DNA of 53,131 bases from Funneliformis mosseae (lineage: Eukaryota > Glomeromycota > Glomeromycetes > Glomerales > Glomeraceae). The stretch is taken from assembly GCA_910592005.1 (NCBI GenBank), contig CAJVPP010000070.1:1-53131 (forward strand). Direction: 5' to 3'. Of the stretch, positions 24,075 to 36,462 are shown one piece after another; the first letter of the stretch is position 1, and every line of letters starts with the position of its first letter. The notes under the pieces were generated by a model, which ran no database searches, was not told the DNA's origin, and saw only the letters and a list, made by a program, of their open reading frames with translations. A program made the position numbers and the translations under genes.

Positions 24075-24407
24075 TTTATAAATAAAGAAAGGCGAACTGT
24101 GCTAAAAGAACTTGAGGAACCTGCTAAAATTCCAAGAGAAACCCAAATATATATATTAATTAAAACAACTTGGCATCCTAACAATATGGTATCCTAACAG
24201 GTCGAAATTGATCTTCAAAGGCTAACCAAAATTATCGAAGGCCGATTTATGAGCGAAAATTATGATTTTTCGGGTGGAATTATATCCACGAATATTTATG
24301 GTTTTACCACTTTATTGGTTCTCGTCGTTTCTTGGTTTACTTTGATTTTATGTTTCTATTTACTTCCAGCTGAAACATTACAGTATTTACAGAATGGACC
24401 AATTTAA
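24075..24407 (+). pseudogene. Broken gene tail, possibly kinase-related
   Basis: One frame is open for 40 codons (24075-24194), meets a TAA at 24195, then stays open for 69 more codons to a TAA at 24405-24407. The first part (LKELEEPAKIPRETQIYILI then KTTWHPN) followed by QVEIDLQRLTKIIEG resembles the end of a protein kinase C-lobe, where a CW-x-P-N motif and a closing helix occur. The last part has a strong hydrophobic segment (GFTTLLVLVVSWFTLILCFY). A near-duplication of GG(C/T)ATCCTAACA straddles the break. The kinase reading is tentative. No upstream catalytic motifs are visible. Confidence 0.3.
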
Positions 24408-24486
24408 CGCTCACCAATCACATCGTTACGATTTAATATATATTTTTATAATAAAATAAACCTCTTTTAAAATTTTAAATGTGGTA

Positions 24487-24572
24487 ATTTCAAAAGTCAC
24501 GGGACAGCTGATAATTGGTTTCAAAAAATTTTTTTATCGGCATAATTATCGGCTGTCCCGTGACTTTGAAAT
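24487..24572. repeat. Long hairpin (86 bp)
   Basis: ATTTCAAAAGTCACGGGACA with GCTGATAAT faces ATTATCGGC with TGTCCCGTGACTTTGAAAT, making arms of about 29 bases around a short AT loop. Nearly perfect pairing suggests a recent fold-back or MITE end. The bases just beyond (TCAAACAGTCGGTCA, GTCAGTCAATAGTCGG) hold related direct repeats. Confidence 0.75.
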
Positions 24573-24734
24573 ATGTAAAAGTGGTCAAACAGTCGGTCAT
24601 AAACTGGTCAGTCAATAGTCGGTAAAAACCTATGGTTGGTATAATAATTGATAATAATTGTTTATAGATCAAATAAATAATTATCAACTAAATCAGTTTA
24701 GAAAATTTGGAATAAAAAAATAATTATTCTTGAA

Positions 24735-24766
<32 letters not shown>

Positions 24767-25474
24767 ATAATATGCCTGTCTGATGATACCTTTCGAACAA
24801 AACCTTGCTGATATTAATAAACATATATTTACAGTTCGGGATAAATCGAAAGAAAGTTGTAATAAATCCGGAATAACAAACATCATACGCACTTTGTTTA
24901 GTTTTTGCGTTGCAGCCCGAGCTATTGTATATTATTATCTCACCACCAGCTTCGTTTTTTTCTTCTTTTTATAGAAACAACTTTTTAATTTTATTGTTTT
25001 TTTTCCATCCCCTTCTTTTTAACTTTGTTACTTAACACGTCAAAATTTTTAATCCGTTCTACACTTTAAATATCTGCCCCGTTATTTCTCCGAGTTCATA
25101 CATGGATTGTGATAAAATTCTAGGTCACCTTCCTTTTAACATATAATATAAATTATGATAATTATTGCCGTTATGGCCAAGCAGCCTTTTATTTAATGAT
25201 TTATTTTAAAGACCCAAATTTTGAAGCAAGGCCTGGACCGGATTTATATTAAATTGTTAGCCTATAAGAAAGTTAACCTCGTACTGATATATGGAAATTT
25301 GTCATTTGCAGAACAAATGACCGTGAGAAGTTACTGAGTTTGATTAATAATATTCGGGTTTCCTGTAGTCCGAAAAATAACATGCCAGCGTTTTAGTAGC
25401 AATAAGAAAACTTTATAAGGACGATTTCCCGTCCGTGCTAAACGGTAATAACCATTTGGGAGGTAAGCTATTAA

Positions 25475-25759
25475 AATCACGTTACGGATCTGAATATTGT
25501 AAACCCGAGTGAATTTCATATTACCAAAAGCAAGTTAGTTATTACCATAATTGATAGAAATAATGGAAATAACAGAGCGAACATTATTGTAATACCCTGC
25601 CATATTAATTCTGAAAAGTTACCGATTTTACATTTATGGTGTCAAAAGAAAGATAGTGAAATATTAAATAACCAAAAGAGAACGTTCTGTCAGAAGATGT
25701 TTGTATGTTTATGTGTTTACGCGCCATTTTCATTTATGAGATTTAGTGCTTTGTATTAA
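25475..25759 (+). pseudogene. 95-codon open stretch, gene fragment
   Basis: This frame is open between in-frame stops at 25472 and 25757. It has no ATG near its left end, which suggests an exon or truncated gene. It contains SEFHITKSKLVITIIDRNNG, IPCHINSEKLPILHLWCQKK and NNQKRTFCQKMFVCLCVY, protein-like for its length. A minus-strand frame (25331-25519) overlaps its left end and looks less convincing. I do not recognise the family. Confidence 0.35.
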
Positions 25760-28700
25760 TTACAACTGTATCATTCGGTTAAATGTAAATACATTAGTAG
25801 ATGTGCATGAAATTTTCAATGAAGGACATTGTTACCTGTTCAAAGGACTCGATTTAGCTGTCGAACCATATCATTTTCGCCGTTTTTATCTTTTCAGAGG
25901 TTAAACAATATTACAGAGTACTCAACTCGTCACTGAAGATATTATGCCATATTCAAATCTTCGAGAAAAAAAATGAAACTATGCCTCAACAAACTTACAT
26001 ACTCTTTGATTATTAATGATGCCATTATTGCATTGACAATGGAATATAGATGACGTATACGATGAATCCTTGATTACATATTAACTAGATGATGTCACAC
26101 ACATATCAATATAACTCTATAATTATTGAATAATTAGTATGGATCTGGAACGAAACCCAGAAACCCAAAAATCGGAACAATAATTGTAATATTCATGTAA
26201 TAGGAAAAAAAATTTTTTTTTCAATAATGAAATCGACTTTTAGTGTTACAAGTAAACTTATGAACGATAATAGCATAAATCTTGAAAATTGAATTTTATA
26301 TTATAAAATTTATTAATTATTATGCAAATATAAATTCTCTTTAAATGTGATTATAATTTTAATAAAAAAATTTTTTTTATTAAATATACTGTACTGTCAA
26401 ATTCTCAAGTTATTGTGTAATAAATATATATTATTACTAACATTTTATGCGATTAATTGAATATTATAGTCGTGTCTAGGTAAGTTCTAATTTTCGATTG
26501 AAGAAATAAAAATGTCTTGAATTAATGTTGGTAGTGTTGTATTCAGTTTTCTTGTTTATGTATTTTATAAACAATTTGTATTTGTAAACAGAAGGTTTTT
26601 ATTGAAGTAATTATGACGCTAATAAATGATAATTACTTAGTTGTTGCCTCAACGTCAGCGCTCTACAATTCCAATTTATTAAGCTCGAATTACTAAATGT
26701 TAATTAAAACTACGCTAAAAATAAAAAAATAAACAAAGGAATTGAAACGACGAAATTAACAAAGTTAATCGCCAAATAGCATAAATTAATTATTACGGAA
26801 TTGTCATATTATTAAGTCCGGGCCCACTTTTCAACGCAATTTCAACTTTCAAACAAATTTATTGATTCGAATCCATCATTCTTTTGAGGTGCCGATGAAA
26901 GAACTTTTCAGAATCATTTTGATACCATACAAAGGCTAATTTAAATTTTCTTACTGTTATACCATATGTGAGTGTAGGATTGATTATTGTGTGCAGAACT
27001 ATATATAGAAAGAAGCCGTTTTAAGAAGTAACATAAAATGATGATACAAATCCTAGGGATATTCATATAGGAAACAAGTACGTGAGGCTAACGCCGACTT
27101 TTGAACTAATAGGCGGCAGTTACATACATAATCGTAATAAAATTATAAGTATTTCGATTTAAAATGAAACAAAAATAAATATTTTAATACATTAACAAAT
27201 GTAACACATGATGGTTTCAAAATATACTAAAACACTATATAATTCATTATTTCAAGTTGTTAAATTGTACCATTGTGTATAACCTGTTAATCTTTAACCA
27301 ATCACGATTTTTAAGGTTAGCTCTGGCCAAATATTATAATGATGGCGAAATAATTGCCAATTATGAAACAGAACGTAGTTTCGACCTAATGATAAACTAG
27401 AGGAATTAATATTAAGGTTGTGGGGCACAACCCAAATCCATTCTGGCAAAAGTCGGATTTCGACGGGGTTCGATTTCACAAATTTCTATTTTGACAATCA
27501 TCATTTACTACACGGTTTCCATTGGCATTGGGATGTTGAATTGTTCGGGTATCTGTATCATGATATGCAAATTTTAATTTATCTTTTCACCGGTGATTCA
27601 TTTTACTAGATGTGAAAAAATCTATTCGTCACATACTATCCGTCACATGTGCGCCACAATTACCATAATGCCTTAATGCCGGCCAATCGTGACATTTTTG
27701 ATGGGTGTCCCATCGATATAATAATCAATTTTTATATTTTGGTCCTTTGCAATATTAATAAGAATTGTCTTTTTAGCTGGATTATGACTAATGAAAAAAA
27801 ATATATGGTCTTTTTGCGAAGCTTAATTAAATTTTTCTTTTGTATTTTTTTAATTATTACTCATATTTCTTTGAATATTTATCCTTAATAAATAAATATT
27901 TATTACATAAAGATTTATTTAAAATTATTGAATTTTTATCTAACTACATTTATGATTTCTATAATATACTTTTTGTTATTATAAAATGATTTCAAAAAAT
28001 AATTTAAATAATTTAGTACTCATTTTTGAAGATTGGTTTATATATTTTTATAGACTTATTTTTTTTATTAAATTTATGTCTCCCAGAATTTTATCTGAAA
28101 TTACCTTAATTTCAGATCGTTTCTATCTGGAAAATTAAATAAAAGTAATTCAGATACCCGGATAAATGTTTTGTCTGAAATAAATTACCAATTAATGGGA
28201 TTTGCAAAAATTTCATTTAGATTTTATTACATTATTTCATAATTAATGAGTGGCATACTTTCAATGACCCTGAATAGGTAATTATAGCTGAAACGATACT
28301 GGGTATCATCACAAAAGCTTTGGCTTCGATTTCTCAAAAAACTAGTTTTTGTCAGATGAGCGTTACTCGAATTTTTTAATAACGAACCAAAGTAAATATA
28401 ATAAAATTCATTGAATCCAATTGGTTTTTGTTTAAATATTTAATTTCATATCGTTAAAATTTCTTCGTTAATAAACAATTAAGACAATAATCATTAAGCG
28501 AATATCAATGGTTCGCAACCAGAAGTTCGGCTAATTTTCTAAAAATCAAGTCTTTAAACAATGATATCACGTGATATTGTAAAGGGAAATAAAATTTCGT
28601 CATGGGTGAGTCGATAAGGTCATTTACTAACTTTTTCCAATGACCTTTGGTCATTTCGACCTGAAATTTATAATAAATTGATTATAAAGCGTTTCATGAT

Positions 28701-29660
28701 AAATCTCTAACATGTGACGCAAAAAATTTTTCACGTGAACTTGATACATTAAAAACCCAAGAATTGAAATAAAATACTTGAACCAGGCGAACTTGTTAAA
28801 TTAAATTTGAAACTGAAGTGTGGAATACAAATTATTCGATAATGCTTGTCATGAATCAATGAAATTCCTAATATACGGTATTTAACTATTCAATGTTTGT
28901 TTATTCCAAAAGAATATATTCCTACGTATCATGATCCTGTGATCGATCGTAAAGCGTGTGCGTCACGAGTTTTGGTAGTCAATAATCTTGTCTTCCTAAA
29001 ACGCCATTGTCACTGAGTACAACATGATTGCGAGTAGTTCCAGACTAACTGGGCATTCTTTCAGTGGAACAATTGGTCCACGACAAGCTAATTTGTTTTA
29101 CAAAACGTGCATCAAATTTCTTTTGATTCACTGAACTTTTTGTTGACATTGTGTAAAGGTATTCTCGAACATTATATACATATTTCATTATCTTGCATTG
29201 ACCATGCGCAAGATAATCCAAACAATTTACAACGCTAGGACAAGTCGCTTAAGAGCTTTGCTTGCTCCACGCGTTCTTTTTGTGTCAACATTTAGTATAG
29301 ATAATCAAGTGTAACCGATTTCATAGGAATTTCAAATATATGTTGTACAAACTTTTTACGACATAATTTTATCAAACGACAAGTTAATCGAGTTTTTCAA
29401 AGTTATTCAACGGCATGAAATATTGAGGAGTTCATATTTTTGCGATACTAAATGTTAACGACAATTTGGATGAATCGAAAATTAATATCCCCAATAGTTT
29501 TATTTTATTTTTTTTTTTTTTTAATATATATATATATATTTTTAAAGGATAAAAAATCAATTTGTATCCCAAATTTTCGAACCAAATCATTTATACATAA
29601 AAGTGCATATTAAAAGTATTGACAGAAAATAAATAAAAATAAAATGTTCTTATTAAACTA
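25760..29660. other. Intergenic with scattered coding-like patches
   Basis: No complete gene can be built here. Patches with better composition are 27418-27609 on plus (TGFDFTNFYFDNHHLLHGFH) and its opposite frame, 27649-27888 on plus, and about 28990-29110 on minus. None has a recognisable motif or consistent splice sites. A perfect 10-base hairpin (TCTGAAATTA/TAATTTCAGA) is at 28094-28116. A T-run and a TA repeat lie at about 29508-29538. Confidence 0.4.
26620..26800 (+). repeat. Dispersed repeat C, copy 2
   Basis: The same order of segments as at 23870-24040 (TTGCCTC, AATTTATTAA, ACTAAATGTTAATTAAAACT, ACGACGAAATTAACAAAG), in direct orientation 2.7 kb away. Confidence 0.5.
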
Positions 29661-29667
29661 TATATAA

Positions 29668-30935
29668 TTAAATTCTTTTTTGACACCATATTCTATATAT
29701 TTCACAATCAGGTGCTATGCCCTTTTCAATTTCTTGCTTAGCTTCATCAAATAGATCAAAATATTCTTGTTGTGAAAGGTTCATAATTTTACTCATGGTT
29801 TCAGGCATGGGATCATTCAAGAAAAATCCATCATGTACTTCCAAATATGCTTGTCCGACGTTTCCCCCTTTCTTCATCCCTAATGGTACTATGGCAACTT
29901 TTGATTCGATATTATGTACCGTCTGTGTTGAGTTTAAGATTTTGATGAGGTTTCTATACATTCGTATTCTCACATTACGTGACTCGCTTAATTCTATCAC
30001 TAGTTTTTTAAAATACATATAAATTTGATTAATTTTTGTTTTTCTTTTTACGATTTAAAAAATTTATGATCCCAAGGAAATATGTATATCTTACGTGCGT
30101 CGTAGAATCTTTTAAGTATTGGACCAGTTTTAGGAGCTAATTCGGGTTCGGTGAATTCTATGTATCCGCCCGGTTTGCACACCCTAGATTTAATAAAATA
30201 AGAAAAATTATAAATATAAAAAAATATAAATCGCGAATGACCTTCTGACAAAACGTAAACTTACCTAATTAGTTCTGAGATGATGAAATTCCATTGATCT
30301 ATTGTATATACTTCAACCATGTTTCCTTGGTGTACGTAGTCATATGTATTGTCTTCGAATGGAAGCCCATTCAAAACATCGACTTGCATAAATTCCACGT
30401 TATCCGGCTTAATCTAAACGGATGATAATTGTTAATATATATATATTTATTTATTTTTTAAATAAATTATTTTTAAAAATCGAACGATTACTTACTTCTG
30501 CTGGATATATAGTGCACAAATCGATTCCGAGGAAACTCGATGACCTATAAAGTGTCGCCGATTCTAATAACCAAGTTCCCGACCCGCAGCTGATTGATCC
30601 GAAAAGAAGAAAAAGAAGGGGAAGGACATGAATTTAATGGAAATTTTATCTCCGACAATATCACGCGGATAATGGATTACTTACCCCACATCCAAGACTT
30701 TACAATTTTCATTTGTCAAAATTTCCTCAACTGGCGCATTATGGATACTTTGAAAAAGATATCGCCCAAGGAAATGTCCCAGTACCATTATGTCCGTATC
30801 TTTTATAAAATTTGCTAAATAATATTTTAATGGTTCTTTTGCATCATCTGTTTTTTTTTCATATCTTTGGATGGTTCTGGTATGTTTTGATTTATTTTTC
30901 TTGCGAAGTTTATTAATTGATATGGCGCCACCCAT
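29668..30935 (-). CDS. SAM-dependent methyltransferase 1, N-myristoylation signal, 304 aa
   Basis: Five exons, all with GT-AG introns: 30685-30935, 30496-30589, 30265-30413, 30095-30183 and 29668-29999 (915 coding bases). The class I methyltransferase fold shows motif I VLDVGCGSGTW (residues 80-90), an acidic GIDLC end of the second strand (D107), and GLPFEDNTYDYVHQGNM with VCKPGGYIEFTEPEL downstream. The C-terminus ends YRIWCQKRI. The protein starts MGGAIS, then KLRKKNKSK, which fits co-translational myristoylation plus a basic membrane-binding patch. Its substrate is unknown. The fold resembles LaeA-like fungal enzymes. It is the most distant member of a five-gene tandem set and the only one with the usual Gly at the start of GCGSG. 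It lies downstream of the secreted-peptide gene. Confidence 0.9.
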
Positions 30936-31345
30936 CGTTTTTTTTTTTTTATGATGTTGAAGAGATATTAAAGAGAGGAAGGAATGAAATGATTGGATAA
31001 TAAAAAGAGTAAAGTAGATAAAAAAAAAAACTTTTTTATTTTTTTTTGATTTAGTTAACGCTTAAAATTATACATTTTCATGGTTCTTTTATAAGAATTT
31101 TTTTTATATGTTATATAATTTATGATGGGCACGAACGCACGATACAGATCGAATATTGGATGGTTATTGATAAAGTAGCAGATCCAAGTCTGTGCACTGG
31201 ACCAACATTAAAAAACCCAAAAAGTTTATTTTATTCAGTTTTAACCCTTTTCTTAAATTTGATAAGATCTTCAAATCATCGACTAATTTGTTACTAAAGT
31301 CCGATGACCTATAAGCATTACCTAGCCTTTTATAACTATTCCGAT

Positions 31346-31376
<31 letters not shown>

Positions 31377-31539
31377 AGAGAGAGAAATTAACTGCAAGGC
31401 AAAGCTGTGGTAAAACAAAAAAAAATAATAATAAATAAATAAAACATTAAATAATACAATGTTTTTAATTTTCCACCGATAAGTTGTTTACGCCTTTGCG
31501 CATTTATTTATCTTACAAATTAAAAAATTAACTTCCCCA

Positions 31540-31790
31540 TTATTCTGTTGGAGTTGGACATAACCAACATGTCGGGCATTTCTTGCAAACTTCTGGGTCA
31601 GATGAAGGTACTAGCTGCGCATACAACACTGTAAGATAAACAAATAAGTGATTATATAAATTTAATTTTTTTAATATTGAATCTGGAATTAACTTTTTTA
31701 ATAAACAAAATGCACAAATTCATTACCGGTCAAACCCGTCATGTAAAGGATGAGTATCATTAAAAATTCGAATTTAGAATTAATTCTCAT
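31540..31790 (-). CDS. Small secreted cysteine-rich peptide, 50 aa
   Basis: Two exons, 31727-31790 and 31540-31628, join across a GT-AG intron (31629-31726) to a 50-residue frame. Residues 1-25 form a signal peptide: a charged start (MRINSKFEF), a hydrophobic core (LMILILYMTGL) and a likely cut near LYA or AQ. The mature part of about 24 residues has four evenly spaced cysteines (36, 39, 42, 45) in CKKCPTCWLC, then PTPTE. The C-x2-C-x2-C-x2-C pattern could bind metal or form disulfides. Start context and phase agree. It is too short to be found by length filters. It sits between methyltransferase copies 1 and 2 on the same strand. In a symbiotic fungus such a peptide is a candidate effector, which is inference. 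It could also be a chance splice product, though signal, intron and cysteine spacing together argue against that. Confidence 0.65.
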
Positions 31791-34700
31791 CTTGGAACGA
31801 GTAAAAAAAAAAAAAATATTTCTTTATTCAGATGAATGTTTCAGAGATTGTTATGATTTTTTAAATTTTTTTTTTTTTTTTTTTAGGTGCGCCCCAAAAG
31901 AACTTTTATATAGCATGATGATTTTTTTTTAAGCCCAAAAATTAGTTTTTCGTGGCTTAAAAATTTATTCAGCCTGAGAATTATCATAACTGTGTATAAG
32001 ATCTAACTTTATACCGACTAAAAATAAAAATAGGCAACTTGCGCATCATTAATCAAAAGCCACATTTGATTGACGATCAATTACAGAATTTCTGGCACGC
32101 ACGTCTATCTCCACAATTTTTCTTTTATCTCAGGAAAAAAGGCGGAAAATGTAACATAATAAGACCAGAACTTTTATTTTTTTTTTTTTTTCATACCTTG
32201 TTCATTCAGAAGGAAAAGGATGAAATAATTCTGTTCGAGTATTCGTAGTTTCTAATGCGTTATATAATCGTATTAATCATTAATCATGCATACATAAATT
32301 TTTACTAATCAAGCGCGGTGCCTAGAACGTTCACTCCCAAATTTACATAATCATTACAAAACATGGATCGACATGCGAACCTAGCACAGGAACAGTGAAT
32401 ACGAGATTACTTAAAGGAAATGATTCTCGGGTCAGGTTCATCCTAGTCGTCTAGACATGCGTCGATCCTTGGCCAAAATTAAGATTATAAAATACGTGAC
32501 AACTAATAATAGACTACGAATCATTATTTGTAATCGTTTATTTAATAAACTGTTCATATTACAAAACTTGTAAACGCTAAACAATGTATGAAACAGGAGA
32601 TTTGTAATTGTTTTGCAAAGCACGGATCCCAACAAATGTATATTTTCCGACGTCCGTGCCTTGTTTTCAAAATGAAAAAAAAAAAATATAGCACTGGTCC
32701 AGTAAAATCAAAGGGTTCGGCAAATTTAATTAAAATCAAATTATAATAAGATGGTGCTTTGATGTTTCTCAAACACCAATTTTTTATCATATTGAAACTT
32801 GAGTGTTGAATGCTTAACATGGGTCGCGCGCACATAATAACAATATTATAATTATTAAATAATAAAAGATTAAAATCTAAAATTAAAAAGAAAAAAATCC
32901 TTCGAATTGAAACTACAGAGACAATGATTCATTGACGATTCCCTATCATTTTTTTAAAATATTCAAAAAAATGATTTCCGAATGAAATTTTTTTTTAACT
33001 GGTCGATCTTAACTCTGGCCAAAATTATTTTTATTTTGACCAAATTTATAATGCCTGCCCGAGCTAAGTTTTAACCCAATTCAAAGTTTAGGCCGAATCC
33101 AAACTCTATTTAAATAACTTTAAGAAAAAGAAATTTTGTCAAAAATGTCATATGTTGAACCACATTATACGTGAAAATAAATATTTTTGTTGGCGATGAT
33201 AATTCATATGAATTAAATTCGATTTATGAAATGAAAAAAAAAAAAAAAAAAAAAACGAAAATAATGAGTCTTGACAAATATGTATATTAACTAGTTTAGT
33301 ATCATTGCCATCTGTACTGAATACCGAATTTCTACATATGCGATATTAAATTGCATGAATTATTTAAAAGTGAAACCTTTGCTTTCAATACAAGTTCGTT
33401 AAAGACGGATACAAATGTGATAGAATAATGCATCTGTTCTGTATACGTGAAAAATATGAAAATGCATGAATTACAAGTAAAATGGCACAGTCATAGTGTT
33501 TGACCAAATGTTCAAGTTCCTAATTCGTATATTTCAATAAGTCTGATGTACTTTATACATAAAGACGAATTATAATATACTTTCTTTGTTATTATGTCAT
33601 CTTTATTGTTATGCATGAATTGAATTTTTAATTATTAATATATTTATCGTCAAATCTTTTATTCACGAATGCGAATGAAACATATTGCTTACCAAATTCA
33701 CTTTTCGCCGAAGCGCGAGAGATTATTCAGAAGATTTTGTGGTTTACAAAGCCGTATCCTTTTTTTATTAATATTCGGAAATTTCAATTTTTTCACGACT
33801 AAAAATGGTATCTTTGTAATGTATATTAAATTGATTTTTTTTTTATTAGTTGCTTGTGATGCCTCAACAATTCGGAAATAATGGAATTAACCATGAAGGG
33901 TTTTTTTTTATTATTAAATATCAATATTATCTAACTAAAGCGTCCATATTAATTAAAAAAATTTTTTCTCCTAATCTCCGATTCAGTTTTTCTTGAAATA
34001 ACAGAAATGTTGTCACGTTACACCGGTTACCAAATTTATGATGTCTAATCCGATAATCTTACACAGCACAGCGCCTAAACAAAAATTCCGGCATTACAAT
34101 CAATTTTTTAACAGATAAATCTAGCAATATAAACTTTTTTATTTTTTTATTTTACATTATCCTAAATGCAGAATTGCAAAAAATTTAATTAAGAAATATT
34201 TTTATCTACAGAAATATTACTGGAAGGATAAGTTCGGTTCGGTTTTATCCCAATGACAATTGTAAAAATTTTAAGGTTAAATTGTTTGAGGGGTAAATGA
34301 AGATCAAATATAATTTTGAGAAAGCGTATGCGACTGTGAATGGTTGAGATCAAATACTTTATAGAGTTTAGGAATAGGATTAACATCCCTTCGGATTAGA
34401 TTTATTTGGTTTAAAACTTAGATAAAGATAGTAATCAAACGATTAAAACGTGACGGTTTTTAATCAGGTGAAACATCCCAAATCAATATCCGTGCGCATC
34501 ATGCTAACAGAACGTCACGTCGCATATAATTCCAGATTTTTTACCGCTTATACCCTCGTTCAAAACTCGTTTGAACCTCTTCTTCGCATTTCAATTACTC
34601 GGACTTTTTGTCCATTATAAGCTAATGATTTTATGTTTGTCTCTCGGTGGATCAAAATTGATTTAGGTATCACCTGCACGTGTTTCAATTTATAAATTTC

Positions 34701-34886
34701 GTACGTAACCTTTCAAAGGAAAGATCAATAAATATATATCAACAATTCAACAAATTTAATTAAAATCATTTTGTAAATATCTAGAATTTATTAGCAAATA
34801 GATTTGCAATGACATCAAACATATGAAACGAAGAGAATGACACGTGATCCCATCTGACGCGTAACTAATAAAAATAATCAAATATA
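31791..34886. other. Intergenic between peptide gene and methyltransferase 2
   Basis: About 3.1 kb without a gene I can support. It has A/T homopolymers (for example 31803-31815, 31867-31884, 33235-33255). A G+C-richer strip at 32390-32470 has no clear frame. Short frames such as 33669-33881 (ending in a signal-like MYIKLIFFLLVA) lack splice or family support. Confidence 0.45.
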
Positions 34887-36293
34887 CTAATCTTCCTCAA
34901 ATCTCTTTTGACACCATATGCGATATACTTCGCATTCTGGAGCAATACCATCCAGAACTTCTTTCTTAGCTTCGTAAAACATTTCGAAATATTGTTCTTC
35001 CGTAAGTCCCATAAATTTACACATCGTTTCAGGCATCGGTACATTTAAGAAATATCCATTATGTACTTCCAAATATTCATGCCCAGCATTTCCTCCTCTC
35101 TTTGAGCCCAATATGGTACTCTTTATTTCTGATTCAACATTTTGTACCATTGGTATTGAGTCCAAGATATTAATAAGATTTTCATACATTCGAATTTTGA
35201 CATTACGAGATTCGCTTAATTTGATCACTAGGTTTTTAAAAAAAAAAGAAATATATATATATATTCAATTCTAACTTAATTATATGGGTTGATTGCTAGG
35301 AAAATCAGGTTCCGGGAATTTTTTAACAAAATTGAGATTTTTATTGCATTTTAGTTTTTGATGTTATTATATTAAAATGTATTAAGCTCTTAATTTAAGT
35401 CAAAAATTTCTCGGAACCTGATTTTCCTAGAAACCCTCCCATATACCAACTTTACATAAATGAAAGTTTTCAACTTACGTGCATCATAGAATTTTGAAAG
35501 TATTGGGCCAGGGTTATTTCCTAATTCGGGTTCAGTGAATTCGATGTACCCGCCCGGTTTACATACTCTATTTATTAGAAGTAATATATCCGTAAATCGC
35601 GAATAATCTTCAGGGGCTTAAAGGTGTTGATGTAAATCATACCTAATTAATTCCATTGTAATAAAACGCCATTGACCCAATGTGAATATTTCTACCATGT
35701 TTCCTTGGTGTACGAAGTCAAATGTATTATCTTCGAATGGAAGCCCTTCCAAAATATCACCTTGCACGAATTCCACATTATGAGGTTTAATCTATTAAAT
35801 TACAAGCAAAGTTATTCTTATGCTGAAGTTTTACTGATGAAAATATCTTTGAATTACTCACTTCTGTCGGGAATACAGAACACAAATCAATTCCAAAAAA
35901 ATTTGAGGATTTATAAACCGAAGCCATGTCTAATAACCAAGTTCCCGCCCCGCAACTGTTAACCGATCATGAAGTTTCATAAGTGAAGTAAATCAATTAA
36001 TGGAAACAAAAGAAGAAATAAAATAAAAATTCGTGAATATATAATATTTACCACACATCTAAGACTTTAAATTTTCCATCAAGCAACAACTCTTCAATCG
36101 GAGCATTAAAGTTGCTTTGAAAGAGGTATCGATCAAGAAAATGTAATATTACCATTATGTCTGTGTCACTTATGAAATTCGGTAGGTAATATTTTAAAGG
36201 TGCTGCTTCATTTTGTACATTCTCAAATGATAATAAGGCACGATTGGACCTAATAGATTTGCGCATCCTGCAACTTGAGAATGCTTTCCCCAT
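34887..36293 (-). CDS. SAM-dependent methyltransferase 2, N-myristoylation signal, 304 aa
   Basis: Exons 36052-36293, 35862-35955, 35643-35791, 35479-35567 and 34887-35227 join to 915 bases, the same length as copy 1. Introns sit at identical positions. An ATG nine codons upstream (36320) is in frame, but the start at 36293 gives MGKAFSSC, matching the MGxxxS start of all other copies. It carries a Cys that could be palmitoylated and a basic run (RMRKSIRSNR). Motif I is VLDVCCGAGTW (77-87), with Cys replacing the first Gly. Downstream are GIDLCSVFPTE, EGLPFEDNTFDFVHQGNM and VCKPGGYIEFTEPEL, ending IWCQKRFEED. Intron 4 holds a 161-bp MITE. Donor of intron 3 is GTATGA. Substrate unknown. Confidence 0.9.
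35283..35443. mobile_element. MITE family A, copy 2 (161 bp), in an intron
   Basis: This copy has the same ends, length and interior order as 16228-16388, with scattered substitutions. Its TA duplications are intact (35281-35282 and 35444-35445). It lies wholly inside the fourth intron (35228-35478) of the second methyltransferase gene, away from both splice sites. Confidence 0.9.
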
Positions 36294-36422
36294 TGTTTTG
36301 AGAAGAGTTTGAAAATTCATTAAATTTTTTATTTGAGAAAAAAAAAAAAAAGAATATACTGTATATATATATATGTGTGCATTACTTAACCATGACTAAT
36401 ATTGATCATCACAAAAGCTCCT

Positions 36423-36462
36423 CATTCTAAAATGGAAATTCCCGATAATTCTACATTACAAT
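36423..36462 (-). promoter_or_regulatory. Conserved upstream block, copy 2
   Basis: CATTCTAAAATGGAAATTCC then CGATAATTCTACATTAC lies about 130 bases upstream of the methyltransferase 2 start. Equivalent blocks stand upstream of copies 3, 4 and (shorter) 5. A second shared string, GTGTGCATTACTTAACCATG, is at 36375-36394. Confidence 0.55.

Noticed and set aside
27608..28736. Possible 1.1-kb element with ends like ATGTGAAAAA...CGTCACAT
   Set aside because: The inverted ends match only about 20 of 25 bases, no target duplication is visible, and the interior shows no transposase.
29717..30022. Plus-strand frame of 101 codons
   Set aside because: It is the shadow of methyltransferase 1 exon 5, whose spliced minus-strand frame carries conserved motifs. 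The same holds for 40959-41282, 37032-37226 and similar frames.
33669..33881. 70-codon frame ending in a signal-like hydrophobic stretch
   Set aside because: The hydrophobic part comes from T-runs, and nothing downstream continues a secreted protein.
36294..36320. Upstream in-frame ATG of methyltransferase 2
   Set aside because: Starting there would bury the MGxxxS motif shared by all other copies and add nine residues with no counterpart.
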